64,000 nt of DNA, taken from Luteimonas vadosa. Lineage in GTDB: Bacteria > Pseudomonadota > Gammaproteobacteria > Xanthomonadales > Xanthomonadaceae. Made by a program: the position numbers and the translations under genes. The stretch spans positions 682,001-746,000 of the forward strand of contig NZ_BAABJY010000002.1 in the NCBI RefSeq assembly GCF_039543545.1, given 5' to 3'. Below, one piece after another: positions 43,017-50,857 of this stretch; position 1 is the stretch's first letter, and every line of letters begins with the position of its first letter. The notes beneath the pieces are model-generated. The model was not told the origin of the DNA, ran no database searches, and worked only from the letters and a program-made list of their open reading frames with translations.

Positions 43017-43982
43017 GTGAGTTCAGCCCTGCCCTGGATCGTCGCCCTGGTCATCACCGTCCTGATCGGAAGTGCCGCCACCTTCTACATCCGCACGATC
43101 ATGCTGCGGAGGAACGAGGCCAAGGCGGGCATCACCGCCCTTTCGGCGATGTCGTGGCGCGAATTCATCCACCTGGTCCTCGAAGCCCTGCAACGCCGTG
43201 GTTACGAGACGATCGTCGACGAGGATGCCCCGTCGAGCAGCAGCGAGTACCTGTTGGCGAAGGACGGGCAACGCTGGCTGATGTCCTGCAAGCACGGCAG
43301 CGCCTTCGTGCTCGGGCCTGCGGCCGTCGGCGAGTTGGCGAAGGAGCTGAAGCTCAGCAGCGCCACCAACGGCATGATCGTGACCCAGGGCCGGGTGTCC
43401 GAGGACGCGCGTGGTCCCGCCAAGATGATGAAGATCGAGCTGCTCGACGGCCCGACGTTGTGGCCACAGATCCGAGAAGTCCTGCCGCGCGAGCAGATCG
43501 ACCGCATCAGCGCCTCCGCCGGGAAGGACGTCCGCAAGCACGTGCTCCTGGCGTGGCTTGGGGCACTGGCGACAGGCGTACTGGCCCTGTTCCTGATGCC
43601 GGAACCCGTTTCCAGCCCGGGCACAGCCGGTCAGACGGTCGCCGCCACACCCGCGGCGGCCGAAGCGCATGCCACGCCAGTCGCAGGACCGACGCCGGGC
43701 GAAACCCCGGCCACGGTGCCCGCGGCGACCGACGAGGCAACGCTGGACAGGCAGCGAGAGGAAGTCGCCAAGGCGATCGGCACCTTGCCGATGGTGGACC
43801 GGGCGATCTGGCCCACCAAGTCCACGCTGGAAGTCCTGCTGACCGATACCAGCGTCGACGCCATCGCCGCCATTTGTCCCTTGATCGAACGCTACGAAGG
43901 CCTCGCCGCGTCTCGCATCCAGCTCACGCCTCCGCCTGGCAGCGAGGCGCCGGTGCGCTTCCGCCAGTGCCGGATGTTCTGA
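43017..43982 (+). CDS. Membrane protein with restriction-endonuclease-like (Mrr) domain
   Basis: 321 residues from GTG 43017-43019, preceded by GGAG at 43005-43008. An N-terminal membrane helix (LPWIVALVITVLIGSAATFYI) is followed by a cytoplasmic Mrr-like nuclease fold (WREFIHLVLEALQRRGYETIVDED ... WLMSCKHGS ... NGMIVTQGRV). The CKH of the nuclease motif is present, but the preceding acidic position is not a clear aspartate, so catalysis is uncertain. A second helix (LLAWLGALATGVLALFLM), a Pro/Ala/Thr-rich linker and a small C-terminal domain complete it. Membrane-anchored Mrr-like proteins occur in Xanthomonadaceae, with unknown function; no modification methylase is near. Confidence 0.8.
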   Translation: MSSALPWIVALVITVLIGSAATFYIRTIMLRRNEAKAGITALSAMSWREFIHLVLEALQRRGYETIVDEDAPSSSSEYLLAKDGQRWLMSCKHGSAFVLGPAAVGELAKELKLSSATNGMIVTQGRVSEDARGPAKMMKIELLDGPTLWPQIREVLPREQIDRISASAGKDVRKHVLLAWLGALATGVLALFLMPEPVSSPGTAGQTVAATPAAAEAHATPVAGPTPGETPATVPAATDEATLDRQREEVAKAIGTLPMVDRAIWPTKSTLEVLLTDTSVDAIAAICPLIERYEGLAASRIQLTPPPGSEAPVRFRQCRMF

Positions 43983-44065
43983 TCAGGCGCTCTTGCTGCC
44001 AGCGGGACGCAGCCCCCGCCGGCGATGCATCCTGGGCGCCCCGGGGCGCCGGCGACCCGCGTGCC

Positions 44066-46069
44066 CTACCAGTGCACGCCGCGCATCATGGTGGCGAATG
44101 CAATCTGTTCGTTGCTCGGCTGCTGCTCGGCGACGCCGGCACCCTTGGGTGCCTTGGCTCCTCCCTTGGCCGCCGCCGAGTCCGGGAAGAGCTCGAAGGC
44201 GGTGTTCATGATGACCTCGTAGGCCTTCGGCGCCAATGCGTTGACCAGGGCCGAGAAGATCCCCAGGCGCGTCGCGATCCGGCTGGGCTTCTCGATGATC
44301 GCGCGGACCAGCAGGTCGGCGGCTTCCCCGGGCGTCAATGTCGGGACGCTGTCGTACATCTTGGTCGGGGCGATCATCGGCGTCTTCACCAGGGGCATGT
44401 TCACCGTCGTGAAGCTGATCCCCTTGCCCGACAGTTCGCCCTGCGCGCAGCGGCTGAACGCGTCGAGCGCGGCCTTCGAGGCGACGTAGGCTGAAAAGCG
44501 CGGTGAGTTGGCGAGCACCCCGATCGAGCTGACGTTGATGACGTGCCCCTTCCGCCGTTGCGTCATCGACGGCATGAAACCCATGATCAGGCGAAGGCTT
44601 CCGAAGTAATTGAGCTGCATGGTGCGCTCGAAGTCGTGGAAGCGGTCGTAGGACAGCTCGATCGAGCGCCGGATCGAGCGTCCTGCGTTGTTGATCAGGA
44701 TATCGACGTGGCCATGCGCCTTGAGCACCTTGGCCACCAGGCGATCGCAATCGGCCATGTCGGCGAGGTCTGCGGTGTAGGCGAATACCTTGCCGCCGGC
44801 CGCCGCCATTTCGTCGCGCGCCTTGAACAGCTCGTCCTTGCCGCGCGCCACGATCACGGTCACGGCCCCCGCTTCGGCGACGCGCCTGGCGGTGGACAGC
44901 CCGATCCCCGAGGATCCGCCGGTGATTACCACGACCTTGTTCCGGACCTTGCCCTTCAGGGTGCGGTCGATGAACAGGTCGGGATCCAGGTGCCTCTCCC
45001 AGTAGTCCCACAGGCGCCAGGCATAGGTGTCCAGCGCGGGCACCGAGATGCCGCTGCCCTTCAGCGCCCGCTCGGTTTCGCGGCTGTCGAAGCGCGTGGG
45101 ATAGGTGACGAACTTCAGCACGCTCCGCGGGATGCGGAAGTCCCGCAGCATCATGCCGATGAAACGTCGCACCGGCGGCAGGTTCCCCACCGCCATCCGG
45201 ATGCTGCCCGGGACGAAGGCGAACATGCGCGCGTCGATGCGCATGGTCATCTCCGGCGCGTGCCCGGCGCGGGCGAAGGTGTTGAGAACTTCACCGACGC
45301 GCATGGGATCCGGGTCGGTCAGGTGGAAGGTGTGCCCATCGAGCCGCGGCTTGTGCGCGATGTGGTCCATCGCATCGGCGACGAAGTCAACGGGGACGAT
45401 GTTGATCCGTCCGCCCTCGATGCCCAGCACCGGCATCCATGGCGGCAGCAGTTCGCGCAGCTTCTTGAGCAGGGTGAAGAAGTAATAAGGACCGTCGATC
45501 TTGTCCATCTCGCCGGTCTCCGAGTGGCCCACGACCATGCCCGGACGATAGACGCGCCACGGAATCCGGGATTCCTGCCGCACCAGCCCTTCCGATTCGT
45601 GCTTGGTTCGCAGGTAGGGGTCGTCCAAGCCCTCGGCTTCCTGGAACATGTCCTCGCGGAAGATGCCCGGATACAGGCCGGCCGCCGCAATCGAACTGGT
45701 GTGGTGGAAACACCCCGCCTGGATCGCCGCGGCGAGGTCGATCGCGTTGCGGGTGCCCTCGATGTTGGACACGCGTTGCGACTCGGCGCTGGCCTGCATG
45801 TCGTAGACGGCCGCCAAGTGGAAGAAGTGCTTGACCTTGCGCTTCAGTTCGCGCACCTGCGTGGCCGTGAGACCGCACCTTGGGGCGGTCATGTCGCCAT
45901 GGAGCACGCGGATCCGCTTCCTGTCCCAACCCATCCTGCTTGCGATGGATTCCAGCTTCCTGGCGGACCCCTTGCGCACGAGGACGTGGATCGTGCCCTT
46001 GCGCCTGAGCAAACGCGCGACGAGGAAGCGGCCAATGAAGCCCGTGGCGCCGGTGACGAAATAGGACAT
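44066..46069 (-). CDS. Bifunctional fatty acyl-CoA reductase (fatty-alcohol forming)
   Basis: 667 residues from ATG 46067-46069 (MSYFVTGATGFIGRFLVARL). Two fused reductase domains are evident. An extended-SDR N-terminal half (about 1-360) has TGATGFIG, the HLAAVYDMQAS block and catalytic YLRTKHES. A classical SDR C-terminal half (about 375-640) has VVITGGSSGIG, NNAGRSIRRS, SSIGVL and YVASKAALDAFSR. This fusion and its detail (for example RPGMVVGHSETGEMDKIDGPYYFF) closely recall the Marinobacter acyl-CoA reductase that makes fatty alcohol in two NADPH steps for wax esters. Product and chain length are inferred. It is divergent from the acyl-CoA-binding protein gene, 144 bases apart. Confidence 0.9.
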   Translation of the reverse strand: MSYFVTGATGFIGRFLVARLLRRKGTIHVLVRKGSARKLESIASRMGWDRKRIRVLHGDMTAPRCGLTATQVRELKRKVKHFFHLAAVYDMQASAESQRVSNIEGTRNAIDLAAAIQAGCFHHTSSIAAAGLYPGIFREDMFQEAEGLDDPYLRTKHESEGLVRQESRIPWRVYRPGMVVGHSETGEMDKIDGPYYFFTLLKKLRELLPPWMPVLGIEGGRINIVPVDFVADAMDHIAHKPRLDGHTFHLTDPDPMRVGEVLNTFARAGHAPEMTMRIDARMFAFVPGSIRMAVGNLPPVRRFIGMMLRDFRIPRSVLKFVTYPTRFDSRETERALKGSGISVPALDTYAWRLWDYWERHLDPDLFIDRTLKGKVRNKVVVITGGSSGIGLSTARRVAEAGAVTVIVARGKDELFKARDEMAAAGGKVFAYTADLADMADCDRLVAKVLKAHGHVDILINNAGRSIRRSIELSYDRFHDFERTMQLNYFGSLRLIMGFMPSMTQRRKGHVINVSSIGVLANSPRFSAYVASKAALDAFSRCAQGELSGKGISFTTVNMPLVKTPMIAPTKMYDSVPTLTPGEAADLLVRAIIEKPSRIATRLGIFSALVNALAPKAYEVIMNTAFELFPDSAAAKGGAKAPKGAGVAEQQPSNEQIAFATMMRGVHW

Positions 46070-46169
46070 GGCGGTTCCCACTCGGTGCGCCGCCGATCGC
46101 GGCCTCCCGGTACGGTGCCAGAGCATGGACGCGGCGACAATTCCCCGGCGTATTGACCCCCCTGTGCCG

Positions 46170-46183
46170 GCATGTTGTCATGC
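46170..46183. promoter_or_regulatory. Inverted repeat before the acyl-CoA-binding protein gene
   Basis: GCATG-TTGT-CATGC forms a perfect 5-bp inverted repeat 31-44 bases upstream of the acyl-CoA-binding protein ATG, in the 144-base divergent region. TTGACC lies just before it at 46153-46158. It is a candidate operator for the TetR regulator two genes on, but the symmetry is short and could be chance. Confidence 0.35.
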
Positions 46184-46213
46184 TGCGGTCGTCCCGAATC
46201 CCGGAGCCACCCC

Positions 46214-46471
46214 ATGGCCGACCTGCAGCAACGCTTCGAGCAGGCGCAGAAGGACGTCCACGGACTGGACGCACGCCCGGACAACGACACCCTCCTTCGC
46301 CTGTACGCCCTCTACAAGCAAGGCAGCGAGGGCGACGTCAGGGGCGAGAAGCCCGGCTTCTTCGATTTCGTGGGAACCGCAAAGTACGAAGCCTGGGCCA
46401 GCCTGAAGGGTACGGACCCGGACGAGGCAAAGAAGAAGTACGTCGATCTCGTGAAGAAGCTGGCCGGCTGA
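46214..46471 (+). CDS. Acyl-CoA-binding protein
   Basis: 85 residues from ATG 46214-46216, the normal length of a single ACBP domain. The ligand residues fit the family: YALYKQ (31-36), GEKPGFFDFVGTAKYEAW (44-61) with its lysine, and KKKYVDLVKKL with the late tyrosine. It is a four-helix cytoplasmic protein that binds long-chain acyl-CoA and carries it between enzymes. ACBPs are mainly eukaryotic and occur in only some bacteria. Its place directly opposite an acyl-CoA reductase suggests it feeds that enzyme. It is followed after 16 bases by the TetR gene. Confidence 0.95.
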   Translation: MADLQQRFEQAQKDVHGLDARPDNDTLLRLYALYKQGSEGDVRGEKPGFFDFVGTAKYEAWASLKGTDPDEAKKKYVDLVKKLAG

Positions 46472-46487
46472 GCCGGACCGCAACGAC

Positions 46488-47117
46488 ATGGCGCCACGCC
46501 AGACCCGCCAGCGCATCCTCGATGGCTCCCTCTCGTTGTTCAACACCCGCGGCGAGCCGAATGTCACGACCAACCACATCGCCGACGAACTGGAGATCAG
46601 CCCGGGGAACCTGTACTACCACTTCCGCAACAAGGACGACATCATCGAGCAGCTGTTCTCGCGCTACGAGGCGCGCATGGACGATGCGCTCGCCGCCCCG
46701 GACGGGCGCCTGCCGGGCCTGGAGGACATCTGGCTACAACTGCACCTGGTCTTCGAGTGCATCTGGGACCATCGGTTCCTGTACCGGGACCTGGTGGAGA
46801 TCCTCAGCCGCAACCGCCGCTTGCGGATCCGGTTCGCGCGCATCCTCAAGCGCGCCGACGACCGCGCCCGGCTGGTGATCCGGGGAATGTCGCAGGCCGG
46901 CATCATCCGCGCGTCCGCGGCCGAGCTCGATTCCGCCGCGACCAACATCCTCGTACTGTCGACCTTCTGGCTCAATTACGCCGCGATTCGCGGCGACAAG
47001 GACGAGCACGCGGCCATCCGCGACGGGATCGTGCAGGTGATGATGCTGCTCGCCCCGTTCCTGCGCGATGCCGAACGCGTGCACCTGAACAACCTGACGC
47101 AGGCCTACCTGGACTAG
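46488..47117 (+). CDS. TetR-family transcriptional regulator
   Basis: 209 residues. The N-terminal helix-turn-helix is RQTRQRILDGSLSLFNTRGEPNVTTNHIADELEISPGNLYYHFRNKDDIIEQLF. The helical ligand domain that follows is not diagnostic beyond TetR; FLYRDLVEILSRNRRLRIRF resembles the TetR group often found beside fatty-acid genes. It is the second gene of a unit with the acyl-CoA-binding protein (16-base gap) and divergent from the acyl-CoA reductase. Likely it represses this group in response to acyl-CoA or a fatty ligand, by analogy. Confidence 0.88.
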   Translation: MAPRQTRQRILDGSLSLFNTRGEPNVTTNHIADELEISPGNLYYHFRNKDDIIEQLFSRYEARMDDALAAPDGRLPGLEDIWLQLHLVFECIWDHRFLYRDLVEILSRNRRLRIRFARILKRADDRARLVIRGMSQAGIIRASAAELDSAATNILVLSTFWLNYAAIRGDKDEHAAIRDGIVQVMMLLAPFLRDAERVHLNNLTQAYLD

Positions 47118-47136
47118 GCGCGGCGCATGGCGCCTG

Positions 47137-47154
47137 CGGTCATGGGACTGTCGC
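47137..47154 (+). promoter_or_regulatory. PhoB-box-like site in front of the pstS relic
   Basis: CGGTCAT-GGGA-CTGTCGC is two 7-base half-sites with the 4-base spacing of the Pho box. It matches 11 of 14 positions of the enteric consensus (CTGTCAT, 4 bases, CTGTCAT). It lies 82 bases before the ATG of the decayed pstS copy. The site is judged by eye only, so the confidence is moderate. Confidence 0.45.
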
Positions 47155-47235
47155 GCGATGCACTTCGATTCGTCACGCGTGGAACATGCAATGACCCCGG
47201 GCGCGCGCCCGGCCCTCACTCAACCGGGGAATTCC

Positions 47236-47541
47236 ATGCGCAACCGACGACCAGCCTTGCCGCCGTGGCGATCGCAGCGTCAGGCGCTCTCACTGCCGGT
47301 GCCGCCGACAGCGCAGACGCCTCGTTCGTCTTCCTGGCCGTGACCAGAGGGTCGAACGACTACCATGCGGCGACAGGCCACGAGGTCATCCACCCATCGA
47401 TCGGATCAGGCGGCGGCATCGCGCAGATCAAGGCCGGCACCGTCGATTTCGGTTCCAGCGACAAGCCGCTGCCGCCCAAGGATCTGCTGGCTCGGGCCTG
47501 GTGCAGTTTTCCTCGGTGATCGGGGGCGCCGTTCCGGAATG
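47236..47541 (+). pseudogene. Decayed pstS copy (phosphate-binding protein fragment)
   Basis: A remnant of a second phosphate-binding protein gene lies directly upstream of intact pstS. A start ATG (47236) with a signal-peptide-like stretch is in one frame; the next frame continues SLAAVAIAASGALTAGAA, then DASFVFLAVTRGSNDYHAATG, and IGSGGGIAQIKAGTVDFGSSDKPLP, before a stop at 47517-47519. The intact pstS has GASFIFPLVSKWSADYNAATG and IGSGGGIAQIKAGTVDFGSSDKPLS at the matching place. Past the stop the homology goes on in another frame (QFSSVIGGAVP), which shows a frameshift, and then ends. The two copies share long stretches of near-identical DNA in the SGGGIAQIKAGTVDFGSS part. Confidence 0.8.
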
Positions 47542-47617
47542 GCGGTTCTCTCTCCCGATAATGCTACGGGCCCTTGGAGCCGCCTTTTCATTGTGCGAGG
47601 AACCGCGCGCCGGCACC

Positions 47618-47646
47618 AAGTCACACGGATGTAACAAAAACATCAT
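47618..47646 (+). promoter_or_regulatory. Candidate PhoB-binding region before pstS
   Basis: Three weak half-sites lie in phase every 11 bases: AAGTCAC (47618), ATGTAAC (47629) and ACATCAT (47640), each with about four of seven matches to the Pho-box half-site. The array ends 58 bases before the pstS start, where a PhoB-dependent promoter would be expected; CATAGG at 47649-47654 could serve as the -10. Each half is poor, so this rests mostly on spacing and context. Confidence 0.4.
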
Positions 47647-47704
47647 TCCATAGGGCAGCGCGACACATACCCTGTGCCCGCGACCTCATTCGACTGGAGT
47701 CCCC

Positions 47705-48778
47705 ATGTCCTCGTCCCTGGCCCGTCTCGCCGCATTGACCCTGTCCACCTTGCTCGTCGCCAGCGCCTGCAGCCCTGGCGGTGACTCGACGTCCGCCACG
47801 GCTGCCGGCAACGGCTCCGGCGGCGACGGCGGCTCGCAGATCTCCGGTGCGGGCGCGTCGTTCATCTTCCCCCTCGTGTCCAAGTGGTCCGCCGACTACA
47901 ACGCGGCAACGGGCAACCAGGTCAACTACCAGTCCATCGGATCGGGCGGCGGCATCGCGCAGATCAAGGCCGGGACGGTCGATTTCGGTTCCAGCGACAA
48001 GCCCTTGTCGAGCGAGGAACTGGCCGAGGCCGGTCTCGGCCAGTTTCCTTCCGCGATCGGAGGCGTCGTACCCGTCGTCAACATCCAGGGCCTCAAGCCA
48101 GGCGAACTGAAGCTGACCGGCGCCGTGCTCGCGGACATCTTCCTCGGGAAGGTGGGTGCCTGGAACGCGCCGGCCATCGCCGCGCTGAACCCCGGCGTCG
48201 CACTGCCCGCCGAGAAGATCAGCATCATCCACCGCTCCGACGGCTCCGGCACCACCTTCAACTTCACCAACTACCTGTCCAAGGTCAGCCCCGAGTGGAA
48301 GGCCAAGGTCGGCGAAGGCACGTCGGTGCAATGGCCCGACGGCATTGGCGGCAAGGGCAACGAGGGCGTGGCGTCCTATGTCCAGCAGGTCAAGGGTGCC
48401 ATCGGCTACGTCGAGCTGGCCTACGCGCTGCAGAACAACATGCCGTATGCCTCGCTCCAGAACGCGGCAGGGCAGTTCGTCCAGCCCAACGCCGACAGCT
48501 TCGCGGCCGCCGCCAGGACCGCGGACTGGGCCAGCGCGCAGGACTTCAACCTGGTGATCACCGATGCGCCAGGCGAAGGCGCATGGCCGATCACCGCCAC
48601 CAACTTCATGCTGATGCACAAGCAGCCCAAGGATCCGCAGCGAAGCGCGGCCACCCTCGCCTTCTTCAAGTGGGCGCTCGAGAATGGCCAGGCGCAAGCC
48701 GCCGAACTGCACTACGTGCCGCTGCCTCCCGAACTGGTGGCGCAGATCCAGGCGTATTGGGCCTCGGAATTCAAGTGA
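47705..48778 (+). CDS. pstS: Phosphate ABC transporter substrate-binding protein PstS
   Basis: 357 residues. A signal peptide with lipobox (LLVASAC, cysteine about residue 22) makes it a lipoprotein. The mature protein has the phosphate-binding-protein pattern: GAGASFIFPLVSKWSADY, YQSIGSGGGIAQIKAGTVDFGSSDKPLS, HRSDGSGTTFNFTNYLSKV, and GVASYVQQVKGAIGYVEL. It captures phosphate in the periplasm and hands it to PstCA. It is the first intact gene of pstSCAB-phoU. The 205 bases after its stop hold a GGCGCC/GGCGCC hairpin (48806-48825), which may help keep pstS mRNA more abundant than the rest of the operon. Confidence 0.96.
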   Translation: MSSSLARLAALTLSTLLVASACSPGGDSTSATAAGNGSGGDGGSQISGAGASFIFPLVSKWSADYNAATGNQVNYQSIGSGGGIAQIKAGTVDFGSSDKPLSSEELAEAGLGQFPSAIGGVVPVVNIQGLKPGELKLTGAVLADIFLGKVGAWNAPAIAALNPGVALPAEKISIIHRSDGSGTTFNFTNYLSKVSPEWKAKVGEGTSVQWPDGIGGKGNEGVASYVQQVKGAIGYVELAYALQNNMPYASLQNAAGQFVQPNADSFAAAARTADWASAQDFNLVITDAPGEGAWPITATNFMLMHKQPKDPQRSAATLAFFKWALENGQAQAAELHYVPLPPELVAQIQAYWASEFK

Positions 48779-48983
48779 CGGGCGCGCGCGCTCGCCTGCC
48801 GGGCGGGCGCCTGCGCACCGGCGCCACTGCTGCGCAAACCTGGACGCAGCGCCCTGAGTCGGCCACGAATCCGAGGGTCCAGCCGCCGGAAGACCGATTC
48901 CGTCGTCGCGACCTGCCTGCCGTGTTCCGCGAGGTGACGTTCCAGAACGACCCAGCCACCGCACCAAGGCCAGACCAGCCCGC

Positions 48984-49955
48984 ATGAACGCCAGTGCCCT
49001 TCCCGTCAACGTCGCACCACGGAGCCGCGACCTGCGTGACGCGCGCGCGGACCGCGTGTTCCGCTACGTCCTGCTGGCCACGGTCGTCTTCGTGCTGCTT
49101 GCGTTGGCCAGTGCGGCACTATCGATGCTGTGGGGCGGGCGCGAGGCGCTGCAGGCGCAGGGCTGGAGCTTCTTCTTCTCCGCCGAATGGAATCCGGTCG
49201 AGAACAGGTACGGTGCACTGGCACCGATCTACGGAACCATCGTCACCGCGATGATCGCGATGATCATCGCGGTGCCGATCAGCTTCGGCATCGCGTTGTT
49301 CCTCACCGAAGTGGCGCCCCGCTGGCTGCGCGGCCCGATCGGTACCGCCATCGAGCTGCTGGCCGCGATCCCGTCGATCATCTACGGCATGTGGGGGCTT
49401 TTCGTCCTCGTGCCGATGATGACCGAGTACGTCACGCCGTGGCTGAACGACCATGCCGGGGCGATTCCCTTCCTCGGCGTGTTGTTCCAGGGCCCGCCGC
49501 TGGGGATCGGCATCCTGACCGCGGGGTTCGTGCTCGCGATCATGGTCATCCCGTTCATCGCCTCGGTGATGCGCGAGGTGTTCCTGACTGTGCCCGCGCG
49601 CCTCAAGGAATCGGCCTACGCCCTGGGGTCGACGCGATGGGAAGTCAGCTGGGACATCGTCCTGCCGTACACGCGGTCCGCGGTCATCGGCGGCATTTTC
49701 CTGGGCCTCGGCCGCGCGCTGGGGGAAACGATGGCGGTGGCCTTCGTGGTCGGCAACAGCGTGCGCCTGTCGCCGTCGCTGCTTGAACCGGGCACCACCA
49801 TCGCAGCGCTCATCGCCAACGACTTCGGCGAGGCCACGGACACGTATCGATCGGCCCTCCTGCTGCTCGGGTTCGTGCTGTTCATCGTCACCTTCGTCGT
49901 GCTGGCGATCGCCCGGCTGATGCTGATGCAACTGGCACGGAAGGAAGGCAGCTGA
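48984..49955 (+). CDS. pstC: Phosphate ABC transporter permease PstC
   Basis: 323 residues with six membrane segments. The core is APIYGTIVTAMIAMIIAVPISFGIALFL. The binding-protein-dependent permease loop is FIASVMREVFLTVPARLKESAYALGSTRWEV ... GLGRALGETMAVAFVVGN, which contacts the ATPase. The first about 25 residues are cytoplasmic and basic. It forms the channel with PstA in the inner membrane. Its TGA stop shares a base with the pstA ATG (49955), so the two are coupled. Confidence 0.96.
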   Translation: MNASALPVNVAPRSRDLRDARADRVFRYVLLATVVFVLLALASAALSMLWGGREALQAQGWSFFFSAEWNPVENRYGALAPIYGTIVTAMIAMIIAVPISFGIALFLTEVAPRWLRGPIGTAIELLAAIPSIIYGMWGLFVLVPMMTEYVTPWLNDHAGAIPFLGVLFQGPPLGIGILTAGFVLAIMVIPFIASVMREVFLTVPARLKESAYALGSTRWEVSWDIVLPYTRSAVIGGIFLGLGRALGETMAVAFVVGNSVRLSPSLLEPGTTIAALIANDFGEATDTYRSALLLLGFVLFIVTFVVLAIARLMLMQLARKEGS

Positions 49956-50833
49956 TGGGCACGGCACGGGCGCTGGCCACGGCGGACCGCCTGCATCGGC
50001 GGCGCAAGCTGGTCAACGGATTCGCGCTCGCGATGTCCTGCGTCGCCGCCGTGTTCGGACTGGTCTTCCTCGCGTGGATCCTGTGGACGCTGGTCTCGAA
50101 GGGCATCGGCGGGATCGACTGGGCGCTCTTCACCCAGGACACCCCGCCGCCGATGCAGGTGGGCGGCCTGAGGAACGCCTTCTTCGGCTCCGCCGTCATG
50201 TGCGCGCTCGCCATCCTCATCGGCGCGCCGTTGGGAGTCGCTGCCGGCACCTGGCTGGCGGAGTACGGCGCCGCCCGCAAGACCGCGACCATCGTCCGCT
50301 TCGTCAACGACATCCTGCTGTCGGCACCGTCGATCGTGCTCGGCCTGTTCGTCTACACCTTGATCGTGATGCAGACCGGCGGGAACTTCTCCGCGCTGGC
50401 CGGCGCCATCTCCCTGGCGTTCATCGTGTTGCCGGTCGTCGTGCGCACCACCGACGAGATGCTGCGGCTGGTGCCGGCGCAGATGCGCGAGGCGGCGCTT
50501 TCGCTGGGCGTGCCGCACTGGAAGGTGATCATGCAGGTGCTGTATCGCAGCGCTTCGGCCGGCATCGTCACCGGCATCCTGCTCGCGCTGGCGAGGATCT
50601 CGGGGGAAACCGCTCCCCTGCTGTTCACCGCCTTCGGCAACCAGTACTGGAACAGCAACATCCTGCAGCCCATGGCGAGCGTCCCGGTGGTGATGTACCA
50701 GTACGCCGGCAGTCCCTACGAATCCTGGCAGACGCTGGCCTGGGCCGGTGCCCTGGTGCTCACCGTGTTCGTGCTGCTGGTCAGCCTTGGCGCGCGGGCG
50801 CTGCTGCTGCGCAAGCGCATCGCCAACGACTGA
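49955..50833 (+). CDS. pstA: Phosphate ABC transporter permease PstA
   Basis: 292 residues, six membrane segments. The start region reads MGTARALATADRLHRRRKLVNGFALAMSC. The permease coupling loop is RTTDEMLRLVPAQMREAALSLGVPHWKV ... LLALARISGETAPLLFTAFGN, typical of PstA. It pairs with PstC and is energised by PstB. The start overlaps the pstC stop by one base and the gene ends 24 bases before pstB. Confidence 0.96.
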   Translation: MGTARALATADRLHRRRKLVNGFALAMSCVAAVFGLVFLAWILWTLVSKGIGGIDWALFTQDTPPPMQVGGLRNAFFGSAVMCALAILIGAPLGVAAGTWLAEYGAARKTATIVRFVNDILLSAPSIVLGLFVYTLIVMQTGGNFSALAGAISLAFIVLPVVVRTTDEMLRLVPAQMREAALSLGVPHWKVIMQVLYRSASAGIVTGILLALARISGETAPLLFTAFGNQYWNSNILQPMASVPVVMYQYAGSPYESWQTLAWAGALVLTVFVLLVSLGARALLLRKRIAND

Positions 50834-50857
50834 CACGACACCCATTTCAAACGGAAC

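Noticed and set aside
47158..47343. Small open frame starting near the pstS relic as an independent gene
   Set aside because: Its reading gives a Pro/Arg/Ser-rich peptide with no similarity, while another frame over the same DNA aligns to PstS; the region is better explained as a decayed gene.
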